Shown in pieces: positions 1 to 11,279 of a stretch of DNA of 64,000 nt (position 1 is the first letter of the stretch; each line of letters begins with the position of its first letter). The notes under the pieces were generated by a model. It did not search any database. It saw nothing but the letters and a program-made list of their open reading frames with translations, and was not told the DNA's origin. Origin of the DNA: Periconia sp. R9002 (Eukaryota > Ascomycota > Dothideomycetes > Pleosporales > Periconiaceae); NCBI GenBank assembly GCA_023627715.1, contig JAMAHW010000022.1:372001-436000 (forward strand), in the 5' to 3' direction. The position numbers were made by a program, and so were the translations under genes.

Positions 1-1015
1 CGCGACGATCCGCTGTTCACCGAGATTACAGAAGTGGAGGAAGCGATTTCCAAGTTCCGCAGCACGACCGGGAATCTGCAGGACTACATTCCAATACTGC
101 GGTTGAATCCGTTTAGTAAGGGGAGTAAGAGCGCGCGGGAGATGCGGGCGAGGAGGGATGTGTATTTGAAGAAGCTGAACGCGGATCTGGATGAGAGGAT
201 GGCGAAGGGGCTCCACAAGCCGTGCATCCAGGCGAACGTGATTCTGGACAAGGAGGCGGCGTTGAATAAGGAGGAATTGACGTCGATTTCGCTGACGATG
301 CTTTCGGGGGGTCTGGATACGATTACGACGCTGGTGCAGTGGAGCGTGGCGTTACTGGCACAGAGGGAGGATATACAGGAGAAGGCGGTGAGCGAGATTA
401 GGAGGTATTATGGAGAAGAGAATCCGCTTTGCGATGCGTATGATGATCAGAAGTGCGAGTATGTTGTTGCGCTGGTGAGGGAGTGCTTGAGGTACTTTTG
501 CGTGTTGCGTTTGGCGCTTCCGAGGGCGACGGTGAAGGATGTGTGGTATGAAGGGAAGCTGATCCCGGCCGCCAGCACCATTTATTTGAATACTTGGGCT
601 TGTAACATGTACGTTTTCACTCGTTCTCTCGATTCATACATATTGTCAGAATTTGGCCTTTTATACTGACGAGTTCAGGGATCCCAAGGTATGGGAAGAC
701 CCGATGGTGTTCCGGCCTGAGCGATGGCTTGAACAGCCCGACGCGCCGCTGTTCACGTACGGGCTTGGTTACCGCATGTGCGCTGGATCGCTGCTTGCCA
801 ACAGAGAGTTGTATCTCACGTATATGCGCACGCTGAACAGTTTTGTTATTTTGCCGGATTCGGAGGTCGAAACTCATCCAGTCAAAGGGAGCAGCGACCC
901 GACAAGTTTGGTGACAATGTGCAGAGAGTACAAGGTCATTTTCAAACCGAGGAATGAGGAGATGTTGAGGCGAGCACTGGCGGAGGCAGATAAGAGGTTA
1001 GGAGAGAAGGGTTAA
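1..1015 (+). CDS. Cytochrome P450, CYP504-like (phenylacetate hydroxylase type), 5' end outside window
   Basis: Haem-thiolate monooxygenase, C-terminal two thirds. The model is join(<1..608, 679..1015): the intron 609-678 starts GTACGT and ends TTCAG, and joining restores the family string NTWACNMDPKVWEDP. Visible in order: the I-helix oxygen-binding motif GGLDT (near base 310), the K-helix ExxR in RECLR (near 480), the PERW region, and the haem loop FTYGLGYRMCAG carrying the axial cysteine (near 755-790). The haem loop and the following SLLANRELYL resemble the CYP504 family, which hydroxylates phenylacetate or 3-hydroxyphenylacetate on the way to homogentisate in Aspergillus. That assignment is from memory of the family and is less certain than the P450 call. 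The N-terminal membrane anchor lies upstream of the window. No phenylacetate-pathway partner is visible downstream. Confidence 0.9.
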
Positions 1016-1558
1016 GAATTTGAATATGTATAGAAGACCGTATGGCCATGTAGTGACTAGCCTGTAACTAGAAGATTTAATGACAGTTGATGAAATGCAA
1101 AAGGTTTGGCGGGCTAGACTCTGGGGTGGACGAATGACGGGCAGCGGCGCCGAGGGGCTGGCAATTGGAGGGATCGGTACGTGAAATATGTACGCCATGC
1201 CATGGGCATTGCCGTAAACGATAGCTACCTACCTAGGCAGGTAAGCATAAATGATGAGATGTGTCTTTCCCTCTACCCACCCTCTCTCCATGAACCTCTT
1301 TTCTTTCTCGTCGCCTTCTTTTCCCTTCCATCTCATTTCCTGGACTGACTGACATTGTCAGCCAAGCACACGACCTTACATGCACCGAATTGAGCGCGGC
1401 CATAGCTCCCTTGCCTAGCTTAGTCGCATGTCGACCACCACCTCTCGGCATTGAAGATACAAAGGTAACAACACCATGACCTGACGCCTCCCACTGCGCG
1501 CATGCGGCCTGGAACGTCAAACCACGGGTGGCTGCAGGAGGGCATCATCCGGGGAAAC

Positions 1559-3760
1559 ATGCTGGGCAAAGTGCTGCCCGGCGACGAGGAGCTGGGCAAG
1601 AAGGACGACGACTACCACCGCGGTTCCACCTCGCGCCCCCACAGATGGACGCCCACCAGAACCTCGCCGCTGCGATGGCGGAGGCGGCGCATTCTTCTCT
1701 TCATTCTAGGCCTGTGCCTCGTCTACGTGCTGGTCAAGAATCTCCCGAATTGGGCTCTAAAGCAGCCCTACGACTTGAGGGGGGTCATTCCACCACCAGC
1801 CATTGACAGTAGCTACGGTTCAACAGACGGCGTCGAAGAGCAAGAACCTACCGGCGCACCTCCCGGAACGACACCTCCTAAACCTGGAGAGGTAGCTCCT
1901 CATACATATTCAGGCCAAATCAGATTTTACAGACTGTCATCCACTCTACATGGCGCCGGCCATACCAACGGATTCCGTTCCAACAATCGAAACGTCGTCT
2001 TCGCAATCTCGAGCCTCAAGAGCGCGGCCAAGCTTCTCCCTGTTATATGCGAAATGTCACGGTGGTCTAGGAGCTGGATACATGTTGCATTCATGGGAAG
2101 GGAAAATATTGATATAAACAAGATCCTCCAGATCAACGGCATCGACGTCCTCGATTGCCCGGCAATATGGCATGATGCGCGGCCAGATTATTCAGAGTAC
2201 AGTACGGATAGCCGCGCCGAAAAGAGCGCCATCTCAGCCATGGGCCATATCAATAGCTTCCTGCACCCTCAGGTTGCCATAATCGACGACCCCCTCTCTG
2301 AGGATGGTTTCTTTGTTCGCGGAGTGCGCGCCAAAGTGGAAACTATGGGCATGCCTCTAATCGAAGGCCCTGAGAATTGGGATAGTGTCATGTGGATGAC
2401 TCGTCTGGATTCGGGCTCGCTCAAGCGTTGGCATGAGCCGTCTGTCGAGGTCATCATACAAGTCCCTCCGCGCTCGTCAGGCATCATTCAGCTTCTCAAG
2501 TCTATCAAAGGTGCCGATTATGCGGGGCTAAACTATCCGCATCTCACCATTGAGCTACCTGCTGATGTAGATGAATCTGTATCGCATTATATCTCGGAAT
2601 TTCAATGGCCTCCTAATGGTGAACGAAACCGGCTCTCCATCAAACGTAAAGTGACACATGAGCGTGCAACACAGGAGTCTGCGGCCATCCGATTTCTGGA
2701 GCTCTTCTATCCGTCCAGTACCTCCCATTCACACGCGCTGCTACTTTCTCCGCAGGTGGAATTATCACCGCACTACTATCAATACATAATGTATCAGCTT
2801 TTGGAATACAAGTATGCTGCATTTGGCGCCATCGACAGCGCCAATGTCATGGGCGTGAGCATGGAACTGCCCTCGACTCTCTTGGATGGTGAATCGAAAC
2901 TTGTGCTTCCGAAACCCACGGACATGCACACGGAGCGCTACGAAGAGCGCTTTCCCAATACTCCAAGCGTTCCGTTTTTGTGGGAAGCCCCCAATAGTCA
3001 CGCGACCCTTTTCTTTGGCGACAAATGGGCGGAATTTCATTCCTTTATCAGTAATCGTATAGCTAAACACTCACAAGCGCCGAAGACTCCGGCACAAGAG
3101 AAAGTCGTTTCCGAAACGCTGCCTTCTTGGACGGAATACATGCTCGAGTTCATGCGGATTCGCGGGTATACACTGATATATCCCGGTGCAAAAACGACCG
3201 AAACACTCGTCACGGTGCACAACGAGCTATACCACGTCCCAGAAGAGTACCTCGAGCCCGCACAGGGAAACTCGGACGACATAAAACAGACGGATGATGC
3301 TTTTGTTCGATCCAAAGGGCCGAGGCCACCTGTAAAATACACTGAGGCTGCAGTCATACCTCGTAGCCGTCCGCTACATGAAGCACTCCCCTTCCGAGCC
3401 GATCTCCCTGAAATCGTGCACATGCCGTACTTGCTTCACAATGGCGAGCAGGTTCCGCACGACAACGCGACCCGCACGGCTGAGAAGTATGCGAATAGAT
3501 TCCGCGAGGTAATTGGCGGTTGCAAGATCCCAAAGGGCGTGCGACGCAAGGTTGTGCCACACAGTGCTCGCGACTTGTTCTGCTTTGGAGACGAGACGCA
3601 GGATGACTGGGTAAAGGACATAGACCCGTTTGAACGATTCCCAGAATCGGATGCTCTAGGTGCGGCAGAGGATGATACGGAAAGAACACGAGACGAGACG
3701 ACTAGAATTTCCTCCACGTCGACTTCCACGTCGACTTCGACGCCGACGCCAAGTGCATGA
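1559..3760 (+). CDS. Type II membrane protein, fungal glycosyltransferase-2-like
   Basis: Intronless gene. An ATG at 1502 is also in frame, but the ATG at 1559 (MLGKVLPGDEELGKKDDD) is preferred because this acidic/basic leader looks like the conserved start of fungal homologues; the first 19 residues from 1502 look like 5' UTR. Topology: about 43 cytoplasmic residues ending in a RRRR cluster, one transmembrane segment (ILLFILGLCLVYVLV), then a large lumenal domain of about 670 residues. The domain has repeated short hydrophobic strands and a glycosyltransferase-A-like feel, as in Pezizomycotina proteins annotated 'glycosyltransferase family 2'. I see no unambiguous DxD metal site, so donor and acceptor are unknown. 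The extreme C terminus is a Ser/Thr tail encoded by a short hexamer repeat (about 3716-3752). The Golgi is the likely location. Confidence 0.72.
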   Translation: MLGKVLPGDEELGKKDDDYHRGSTSRPHRWTPTRTSPLRWRRRRILLFILGLCLVYVLVKNLPNWALKQPYDLRGVIPPPAIDSSYGSTDGVEEQEPTGAPPGTTPPKPGEVAPHTYSGQIRFYRLSSTLHGAGHTNGFRSNNRNVVFAISSLKSAAKLLPVICEMSRWSRSWIHVAFMGRENIDINKILQINGIDVLDCPAIWHDARPDYSEYSTDSRAEKSAISAMGHINSFLHPQVAIIDDPLSEDGFFVRGVRAKVETMGMPLIEGPENWDSVMWMTRLDSGSLKRWHEPSVEVIIQVPPRSSGIIQLLKSIKGADYAGLNYPHLTIELPADVDESVSHYISEFQWPPNGERNRLSIKRKVTHERATQESAAIRFLELFYPSSTSHSHALLLSPQVELSPHYYQYIMYQLLEYKYAAFGAIDSANVMGVSMELPSTLLDGESKLVLPKPTDMHTERYEERFPNTPSVPFLWEAPNSHATLFFGDKWAEFHSFISNRIAKHSQAPKTPAQEKVVSETLPSWTEYMLEFMRIRGYTLIYPGAKTTETLVTVHNELYHVPEEYLEPAQGNSDDIKQTDDAFVRSKGPRPPVKYTEAAVIPRSRPLHEALPFRADLPEIVHMPYLLHNGEQVPHDNATRTAEKYANRFREVIGGCKIPKGVRRKVVPHSARDLFCFGDETQDDWVKDIDPFERFPESDALGAAEDDTERTRDETTRISSTSTSTSTSTPTPSA

Positions 3761-4341
3761 TGAAGATGCGAGGTAATGATATATTGATGATTAGATGGTC
3801 GGGCGGCAGAAAGGAGGGCTCGTTGAAAGAGGCTTTGGCCAGCAGCATCATGATTGGCGTTTTTTTGGAGTTGCACTGTTCTGTCTGTAAGATGGATAGA
3901 TGGAAGATTATACGGAAGGTATATGTAGCATGATGTTTCCCAACTCGACGCAGCGCATATTGTTATCTCTTGATGTTGTTCCTTTGATGGTGAAATGAAG
4001 GTATGAAGCACGTGCGTAGGTACTGTTTGTGAGTAGGGGTGGAGTCGGTGGGGCGGAGGCGGCGAGGTTTCTGGAAACTGCGGCTAGTCCAAATGTGGCT
4101 AGGGTAGGGGTCGGAGGAAGGATCGAATAGGTCGAAGCCATCATCTTTTTTCTTTTGCCTCGTCCTTTTCACGTCTCGTCTTGTTGTGCTGCATTTGCTC
4201 CCTCAACAACGGCAATTGCCATCATCTCGCGAGGGCCCCTTCATTCCTTTACGTGCTGTACTGGAGCGCCTTTGACCAATTCTTTTCGTTTCATGTATCT
4301 TATCTTGTTTTAATACCCTTCCTTAATACTAGAGCGACAAT

Positions 4342-7300
4342 ATGATGCTGGCACGAGCAGCAGAGCGCAAGCTTCGACAAGATGCCTTCCGATCCACCCG
4401 CACATCAACACCATCCATCACATCAGCATCAACTCTTCGCCCATATGAAAGATTATCCGCTCTATCGCTGCCATGGCTCGGTCCTGCGCAGACACAGACA
4501 CGGCGCGCCGCCACCGCAGTCCCGTCCATGACCACCAATTCGCACGACGCCAGAAAACAGCGAACCTCACCCTCACATCTGACCTCGCGCCACGATTCGC
4601 GATCTCTCGCCACGGCCGCCGACTCGCATTTCTCTTCTGCCTCGACAGACTTTGGCAACCTGATACCGCCCTGGGGCACGCGACACCAGCCCGCTCACCT
4701 TGCAAAACTAGACCGCTGGGACGTTTCCAAAACCCTCATCCTTCGCAACGTCACAAGCCCACCTACCACACCCAATAAATATGGAGTAGGTGGTGACCCC
4801 ACAGAACTTTACCAAAACTTGCATGCATGTCTGCGTGTCGGTCTCATGGACAGAGCTACGGCCATCATTGAGCGTCTGGGCAAGATGAGCCACCCCTCGT
4901 CTCCCCAAGTCATTGAGGCTCACAACATCTACTTGCAAGCCATGTTGGAAAGGGCCGAGCAGAATCCATCTTCAGAATCCATGGAGGAGATTGAAAACTG
5001 GTACCATAAGCACATGGTGCAGAATGCCATCGAGCCGAGCGCCGATACCTTGATAACCCTCCTGCGTGCCTCGATGACATTGCTGAATGGTTATCCTCGT
5101 GCTGCTGCTGTGAGCAAATACTTGGATATGGCTGAGGAATGCGGCCCCGAGATGGTGGCTGCCATCAATAGCTCCGCTGAGTTTTCAGACGAAGAGTGGG
5201 ATCAGCTGATTGAGTCCCAATCGCACAAGTTCAAACATCCATCTTCCGTCACCGTGCCGAACGATCTTCTCGTTAGCACTCCTCTTGGCCACGAGGCACT
5301 TGTCGAGCATGGTCTCTTGTCCAACCCCGCACACCAGGTCAACGCCGTTGAGCAAAAAGGACTCGGCCTCGATTCCTTGAAGAAGTCACTCGCCATATTT
5401 GACAAAGCCGATGTGCCCTACCCGGAGGAGATGGAAGGTACCCGCGAAGAAAAGGATCGAGCTTACGCAATTGCGCGCCAATTACGCCTTGAGACTGATG
5501 CGGTCAACGCTGCCATGGAACGATGGAAAGCCGAAGATGAAAAACTGCAAGACATAGGTATACACGGTGTGCTCAAGTCAAAGACCATTCAGGCGTTGAT
5601 GTGGCAATGGTACTCTGCGCTGCTGCCCCTTGTCCAGGAGGAAATGGCACGCATTCGGGACGTCATCTCCAACCCTTCCCCAGAGAACATGCGTGATGAG
5701 CGACACATCTATGGACCGTATTTCAACACCCTAACCCCGGAAAAATTCGCAGCTATAACTGTGTCACGCGTCGTACAAGCCTGTGCACGAAGTACTCACA
5801 GTGATCAAGAGTCTCTCAAAGTATCTGCTCTTACCCAGGCGGTAGGGGACGACCTGGAGCAGGAGCAAAGATCGGATTTTCACACCAAGCAGAAGGCTTT
5901 CTTGAAGAAACATCGCCGACAGGTACGGATGGCAATGCTGGATAAACTAAGACAAGGGACCGACCCGACTATACCCGAGGGAAAAGCGCAGGTGGAGTCT
6001 GAGACTGAATTGTCAATTCAACTCGCCAGATTCTCTCGAGCGGACTTCCCCATGGCTATCAAGACGAACATTGGGGCCGTTGCACTGGAACTAATGCTCA
6101 AGTCAGCCAAGATTACCGTCACGGCCGAAGACCCCAAGACCGGAAAACAACTTTTCAACACTCAGGCTGCTTTCCATCATTATTTCAACTTTACTTCGGG
6201 CAAGAAAACGGGGTTCGTCGGTGTACATAAAGAAATCACCAAAAAGTTGGTGAAAGATCGGGTACACAGCATTACCATCAAACACCTTCCCATGGTAGTG
6301 GAACCCAAGCCGTGGTCTGGTCTCGATGACGGCGGTTTCTACGCCAGCAAGGCGAGCGTCGTCCGCGCCAAAAAGGGCGACGAAATTCAACGTGCCTACG
6401 CTCACACATCCATAGCAAACGGGGATATGGACAAGGTGCTTGCGGGGCTAGACGTGCTCGGCAAGGTACCTTGGAAAATCAACAAAGAGGTTTTTGAGGT
6501 CATGGTAGACGCATGGAACACAGGGGAAACCATTGGTGGATTAGTGGCTGAACATCAAATCGGCGAACGGCCCTCGGAGCCATCTGATACATCTGACCAG
6601 GCCCGTGTTAACTGGATGAAGAGCATGAAGGAGTGGGAAAATCTGAAGGCAGGTATTCATTCTCAACGTTGCTTCCAAAACTTTCAGCTCGAGATCGCTC
6701 GAGCATACCTAATGGAGGAAAAAATCTTTTTCCCACACAATGTCGACTTCCGAGGCCGAGCATACCCGCTTCCGCCTTTGTTAAACCATATAGCTGCCGA
6801 TATGGGCAGAGGTCTGCTCAAATTCGGCAACGGGAAAGAGCTGGGTGAGGTAGGCTTGCAGTGGCTCAAGATTCAGCTTGCCAACCTTTACGGTTTCGAC
6901 AAGGCCAGCCTGAGGGAGCGCGAGCAATTTGCCACAGACCACATGAGCGAAATCTATGATTCTGCGACCAACCCACTTGGCGGACGACGATGGTGGGTCA
7001 AGGCGGAAGATGCATGGCAATGTTTGGCGTGTTGCATAGAGCTTAAGAATGCTTTGGATTCGCCTGATCCAACGCGTTATGTCTCCCACTTACCGGTTCA
7101 CCAGGACGGAACCTGCAATGGCCTTCAGCATTACGCAGCTCTGGGTGGTGACCATGCCGGCGCCAGTCAAGTCAATCTTGAGCCATCGGACCGACCGCAA
7201 GACATTTATACGGGTGTCGCTGAACTCGTGAAAGAAGCGGTCGCTAAGGATGCTGTGCAAGGCGACATAAGGGCCATCTTTATCAAAGACAAGATCACCC

Positions 7301-8820
7301 GTAAAGTGGTGAAGCGGACGGTCATGACCAATGTTTACGGTGTCACCTACATGGGTGCCAAACTGCAGGTTCTGGACGAATTGAAGGATATGTTTCCGCG
7401 CTTTGAACCAACCAAGGAAGTGCCCGGTCTCGGCAGGGTGGCAATGTATATTGTCCACAAGATCTTCGTCGCGCTGGGGCAGATCTTCAACGGGGCCCAA
7501 GAAATTCAGTACTGGCTTGGCGCGTGTGGTGATCGAATCACCACGTCACTTTCACCAGAACAGATTCTGAGGATCAAGGAACACCACCAGGGTATTTTGC
7601 GCGGATACGATGGAAAGCCCACCACCGAGCAGAAGGCCGTGATCGCGAAGAAGCTCCTAAAGGACAGCGAATCTTTCAAGACGAGTATCATATGGACCAC
7701 GCCACTGAAGATGCCAGTTGTACAGCCATATCGCAAGGATAGCACGGTCGGCATCCGCACGAAATTCCAAAATATTACGGTCACAAAGCATTCCAGTCAC
7801 ACGAGCGTCAACAAGCGGAAGCAGCTCCAAGCTTTTCCCCCCAACTTCATCCATTCTCTGGACGCGACCCACATGCTGCTGTCTGCCCTCAAGTGTAACG
7901 AGATGGGCCTCGATTTTGCCGCCGTGCATGACAGTTTCTGGACACACGCTGCTGATATTCCCAAGCTGAACATCATTCTGCGCGACGCCTTCGTGCGCAT
8001 GCACTCGGAGGACATCGTGGGACGCCTCAAGGCAGAGTTTACAACCCGGTATGCAGGATATATGCAAAGGGCAGAGCTCAATCCCGCTTCGAAGTGTGCG
8101 AAAGCGATTGTAGCCTGGAGGTGTAAGCGTCTGGGGGTCAACACCAGATCGAAGGCAGTACAAACGGCATCATCTGAAGAGTTGGCGCTCGAGGCTGAGA
8201 GGCAAGACTTGCTTAATAGCGAGGACCCTGAGCTGAGGAAGCAGGGTGAGGCGATGGTTACCCCAACGAGCATCTGGCTGGCCCACCAGGACCCCAAAGC
8301 GATTGCCGTGAAAAAATTGCCGATTCTGGGCGAAGAGGAGGGCCGTGATATACCGAAACATCAACAGCAACTACAAAAGGAGAAGATAGATAAGATCCAG
8401 AGCAAGTTCGCTGAAGCCGAAGAGGAAGCGCTTCAAGAAGCACATAAGCAACACACGGATCTCAAACCCGCCGACGCAGCACCCGAGTCCGTCGTCGCCG
8501 CTGCCATTGAAGCCGAAGCCGGGGATATCGACGCCTCTAAGATAGATCCTCAAAAGGAAGCCTCGCTCGCTGGCACCACGGAGGCATCTATCGAGTCCAT
8601 CAAGGCCAACACCACGCCGATGGAGGAGGAGAATCTGGCTGAAGAGGAAGAGGAAGAAGAAGACGAAGAAGAAGATGGTGCACGCGTTGATAAGAGGAAA
8701 ACCCCTCCACAGAAGCTTAAATACATCCGTGCGTGGATCCCGCTGAAGTTCCCTCCCGTCCCAGAAAAGGGTACGTGGGACGTGTCGCGCCTCCGAGATT
8801 CAAAGTACTTCTTCTCATGA
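4342..8820 (+). CDS. RPO41: Mitochondrial DNA-directed RNA polymerase (single-subunit, T7-like)
   Basis: Transcribes the mitochondrial genome. 1,492 residues, one exon. The N terminus is Arg/Ser/Thr-rich with almost no acidic residues for about 60 residues, as expected for a matrix presequence. Next comes the N-terminal extension and PPR-like helical region, then the polymerase fold. Signature motifs: DFRGRAYP (near residue 802), palm motif A HQDGTCNG (near 920, catalytic Asp), motif B KVVKRTVMTNVYG (near 987-1000, with Lys and Tyr of the O helix) and motif C HDSFWTH (near 1196, second catalytic Asp). The C terminus ends in YFFS, typical of fungal enzymes. Between motif C and that terminus lies a long charged segment (about residues 1265-1445) with an acidic run near 1430, longer than I expect for the family. 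Identification is secure from the motifs. Confidence 0.97.
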   Translation: MMLARAAERKLRQDAFRSTRTSTPSITSASTLRPYERLSALSLPWLGPAQTQTRRAATAVPSMTTNSHDARKQRTSPSHLTSRHDSRSLATAADSHFSSASTDFGNLIPPWGTRHQPAHLAKLDRWDVSKTLILRNVTSPPTTPNKYGVGGDPTELYQNLHACLRVGLMDRATAIIERLGKMSHPSSPQVIEAHNIYLQAMLERAEQNPSSESMEEIENWYHKHMVQNAIEPSADTLITLLRASMTLLNGYPRAAAVSKYLDMAEECGPEMVAAINSSAEFSDEEWDQLIESQSHKFKHPSSVTVPNDLLVSTPLGHEALVEHGLLSNPAHQVNAVEQKGLGLDSLKKSLAIFDKADVPYPEEMEGTREEKDRAYAIARQLRLETDAVNAAMERWKAEDEKLQDIGIHGVLKSKTIQALMWQWYSALLPLVQEEMARIRDVISNPSPENMRDERHIYGPYFNTLTPEKFAAITVSRVVQACARSTHSDQESLKVSALTQAVGDDLEQEQRSDFHTKQKAFLKKHRRQVRMAMLDKLRQGTDPTIPEGKAQVESETELSIQLARFSRADFPMAIKTNIGAVALELMLKSAKITVTAEDPKTGKQLFNTQAAFHHYFNFTSGKKTGFVGVHKEITKKLVKDRVHSITIKHLPMVVEPKPWSGLDDGGFYASKASVVRAKKGDEIQRAYAHTSIANGDMDKVLAGLDVLGKVPWKINKEVFEVMVDAWNTGETIGGLVAEHQIGERPSEPSDTSDQARVNWMKSMKEWENLKAGIHSQRCFQNFQLEIARAYLMEEKIFFPHNVDFRGRAYPLPPLLNHIAADMGRGLLKFGNGKELGEVGLQWLKIQLANLYGFDKASLREREQFATDHMSEIYDSATNPLGGRRWWVKAEDAWQCLACCIELKNALDSPDPTRYVSHLPVHQDGTCNGLQHYAALGGDHAGASQVNLEPSDRPQDIYTGVAELVKEAVAKDAVQGDIRAIFIKDKITRKVVKRTVMTNVYGVTYMGAKLQVLDELKDMFPRFEPTKEVPGLGRVAMYIVHKIFVALGQIFNGAQEIQYWLGACGDRITTSLSPEQILRIKEHHQGILRGYDGKPTTEQKAVIAKKLLKDSESFKTSIIWTTPLKMPVVQPYRKDSTVGIRTKFQNITVTKHSSHTSVNKRKQLQAFPPNFIHSLDATHMLLSALKCNEMGLDFAAVHDSFWTHAADIPKLNIILRDAFVRMHSEDIVGRLKAEFTTRYAGYMQRAELNPASKCAKAIVAWRCKRLGVNTRSKAVQTASSEELALEAERQDLLNSEDPELRKQGEAMVTPTSIWLAHQDPKAIAVKKLPILGEEEGRDIPKHQQQLQKEKIDKIQSKFAEAEEEALQEAHKQHTDLKPADAAPESVVAAAIEAEAGDIDASKIDPQKEASLAGTTEASIESIKANTTPMEEENLAEEEEEEEDEEEDGARVDKRKTPPQKLKYIRAWIPLKFPPVPEKGTWDVSRLRDSKYFFS

Positions 8821-10161
8821 GCTAGCGGCGCTTAGATGTACTCCAGCGCGCGATTGTTGTTTTTTTTCCCTCCCCTGCTTTTCAGCATTTCTATGCATGG
8901 CGTTTTCGAGGCTCTCATCAGGCGATGTTTTAGTGTAGCATTTGACAAAAAACCTCTTCCTCGTTGTTATTTTGTGTACGATTATGTACGATGGATGGGA
9001 GGGTTTGGGTTAGAAGGAGTGTGGGAGACGACGACGGGGCTTTGGCATTTTCCCAGGCGTTTTTGTAAAGGGCAATTTCTTCCGGTTTTTACTTTCATCA
9101 TTGGCGGATGTATTTTATGTATGTATGTGTGTGTGAGAGAGAAGAGAGGGTGTACGTGTACGTTTGTACGTATAAATGGATGGCTCTAAACTCTCCATCT
9201 CTCTCACCTTTTTCTTAAAAAAAAAGAAAAAGGACGAAAATGAATTTTTCACCTCTTACGCTACTCTACATATCATATATATGTATACTTGGTAACCTTT
9301 CAAAGCATGAAAATGACATGAGTAGATCGGGAATCAACCTCGTCCTGAACTATATTGTTCATGGACAACCTGTCATAGCATGGAAAGTACGATAAAAGAA
9401 GGAAAACTTATAAATGTAATGAATTGAAGTATAGAAGGATATGTATGGTTCGACGATGTCGGGAAAGGTGCTCCTTTTTCTAAGCACAACCAATTAAAAG
9501 GTAATCTGTCCACGTATCACCAGCTCCAACTCTTAAGCCTACTTTACTTTTAAATATTCTTTTTTCCTAGCCAAATTACTAGACAGATGCCTTCGTTTCT
9601 GATGTTCCCGATTTCCTCTGGGCGAATGTCCCTGATTTTTTTTCTAATGAATACAGCGCTTAGTTGAAGTGGATGAATACGAGGCTCTGTTCTTGAGGGG
9701 GCGGGTGCGTGCGGTTGAGATTATGCGCTGCGAGGGATCTAGCAGCGTTACCTTAACGATCATATAATTCAATTGGGTGAACGTGATGTCCAGTTTTTGA
9801 GGGGGAGCGTGTGTGTGGTCAATTTGGTGATTGGGAGATCCGGGCAAGGAAGTTTAGATTGTTACCTATGCACTGCTTTGCTGTATTGGACCAGATATAG
9901 GTTTAGGTCAAGACGTGCAGCTTAAACCCTTTGGATGTTATCTTCAAAACCCTGTCCATAGAATCTTGAATATGCCTTTGTATGAAAGAGTGCTACCCAA
10001 TCACCTACACGTCCATCCACTGCCTCGAGGCTATTCTAGTACTTCTCTATATGGGTTAGCGCACCTGCCACTTCGTTGCCCCCATAGATGCCTTACTACT
10101 ACTGCTACTCTACATCACGCAAAGCCCTCAAGCCAATACAAACAGATATCCGGAACGCAAT
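8821..10161. other. Intergenic, no gene seen
   Basis: The first 400 bases look like the 3' UTR and terminator zone of the polymerase gene: T-rich stretches, TGTA runs near 9115-9175 and an A-run near 9219. The remainder has only short reading frames with stop-rich neighbours and no recognisable motif. Confidence 0.6.
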
Positions 10162-10915
10162 ATGAATCCATCCCAGAAGCGGCCTGGTAGACGGGAACGA
10201 GATGCTCTCTTGCGCGGGGAGATGAAGCCTTTAACAGCTGGACAAGCTCAGTGGTTGCGTCAAGCACGCTCAAAAGATGGACAACCGTACGTTGAGCACA
10301 CCAGAAATCTTAATAGCTACATGTAGCTAATAGAAAAACAGGAAAAACTGCGATAAGTACAGGCCATCAGAAGATAGTCGTGGCCGCAGACGAACACGAT
10401 CGCCCCCCTCCCCCTCCCCACTATCCAAAGGGTCGAAAAACCACCAGCCTCCATCTGTGCCTCGTATGTATAGACAAGACCAAACAATGAGCGAGTCAGA
10501 GATACACTTTCGATCTGGACAGTCTCATTCCCTGACAGCAGATCATCGTCTTGAAGATACTCTACTTCATCATCTGCTTACCAGGCATCCTCCCATGCCG
10601 CATAGGGCACAACCGTATAAGGAGGATAGGGAAAGAGAGTATGGGGTTAATAACCCGGTTATGGGACATCCGCCTCTGCTTGGAACCAGCAATTCGTCTC
10701 TAGAGCCTGAGTCAGACTCACCAACGCACCTAGGCCAGCCTGAGGGAGTCTCCCAGAACACACAAGCTGTTCCTGCTCTTTTTAATTTCATATCGCTTCC
10801 CCTAGATATAATTAAAAGCATGCGGGTCCCCTCAACCCCATACTTTTGGACCTATCCACCTATGGAAGAGGTCGGAGTCCCGTCTATGACAGACTGCCAA
10901 TATCTTGTCACATAG
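10162..10915 (+). CDS. Orphan candidate gene, two exons, function unknown
   Basis: Modelled as join(10162..10286, 10342..10915), 232 residues. The 55-base intron starts GTACGT and ends AACAG, and joining keeps the frame open from a basic N terminus (MNPSQKRPGRRERDALLRGE) through an Arg/Ser/Pro-rich stretch into a Pro/His/Ser-rich, probably disordered region and a short hydrophobic C-terminal part. No domain is recognised. A separate open segment at 11047-11280, preceded by a pyrimidine-rich tract and an AG, could be a last exon (11 codons in, it reads FVDGPSCGTQIDISDK). I could not find a good in-phase donor to join it, so it is left out. The basic/RS-like composition would suit a nucleic-acid binder, but that is a guess. 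It could also be a decayed gene. Confidence 0.35.
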
Positions 10916-11279
10916 CAGCTCCCCCCTCTTATATGTCCGGATTCCTCTGCTATTATAACAGCTTTTTATTAAGCCTTGGAGAAATATCAAAAGCATTCTT
11001 CGGAAATCTCTTTAAAGAATTGCTTTTTTTTTTCATTATTAGGTAGCATCCTCCAATAAACAACATCAAATTCTTTGTGGACGGTCCATCTTGCGGCACG
11101 CAGATTGACATTTCCGATAAGACACTTCCCCAAGTTCAGGCATTGTTTCTGCATCATGTCAGAAAAGTATGCGAGTATCATAAATACCTTGATCCATGCC
11201 GATACCCAATACATCCTACAGTAAAGTTCAGTACTAATTCCAACACTTTACAGCATATCAAACGTCACTTCGATAAGTA

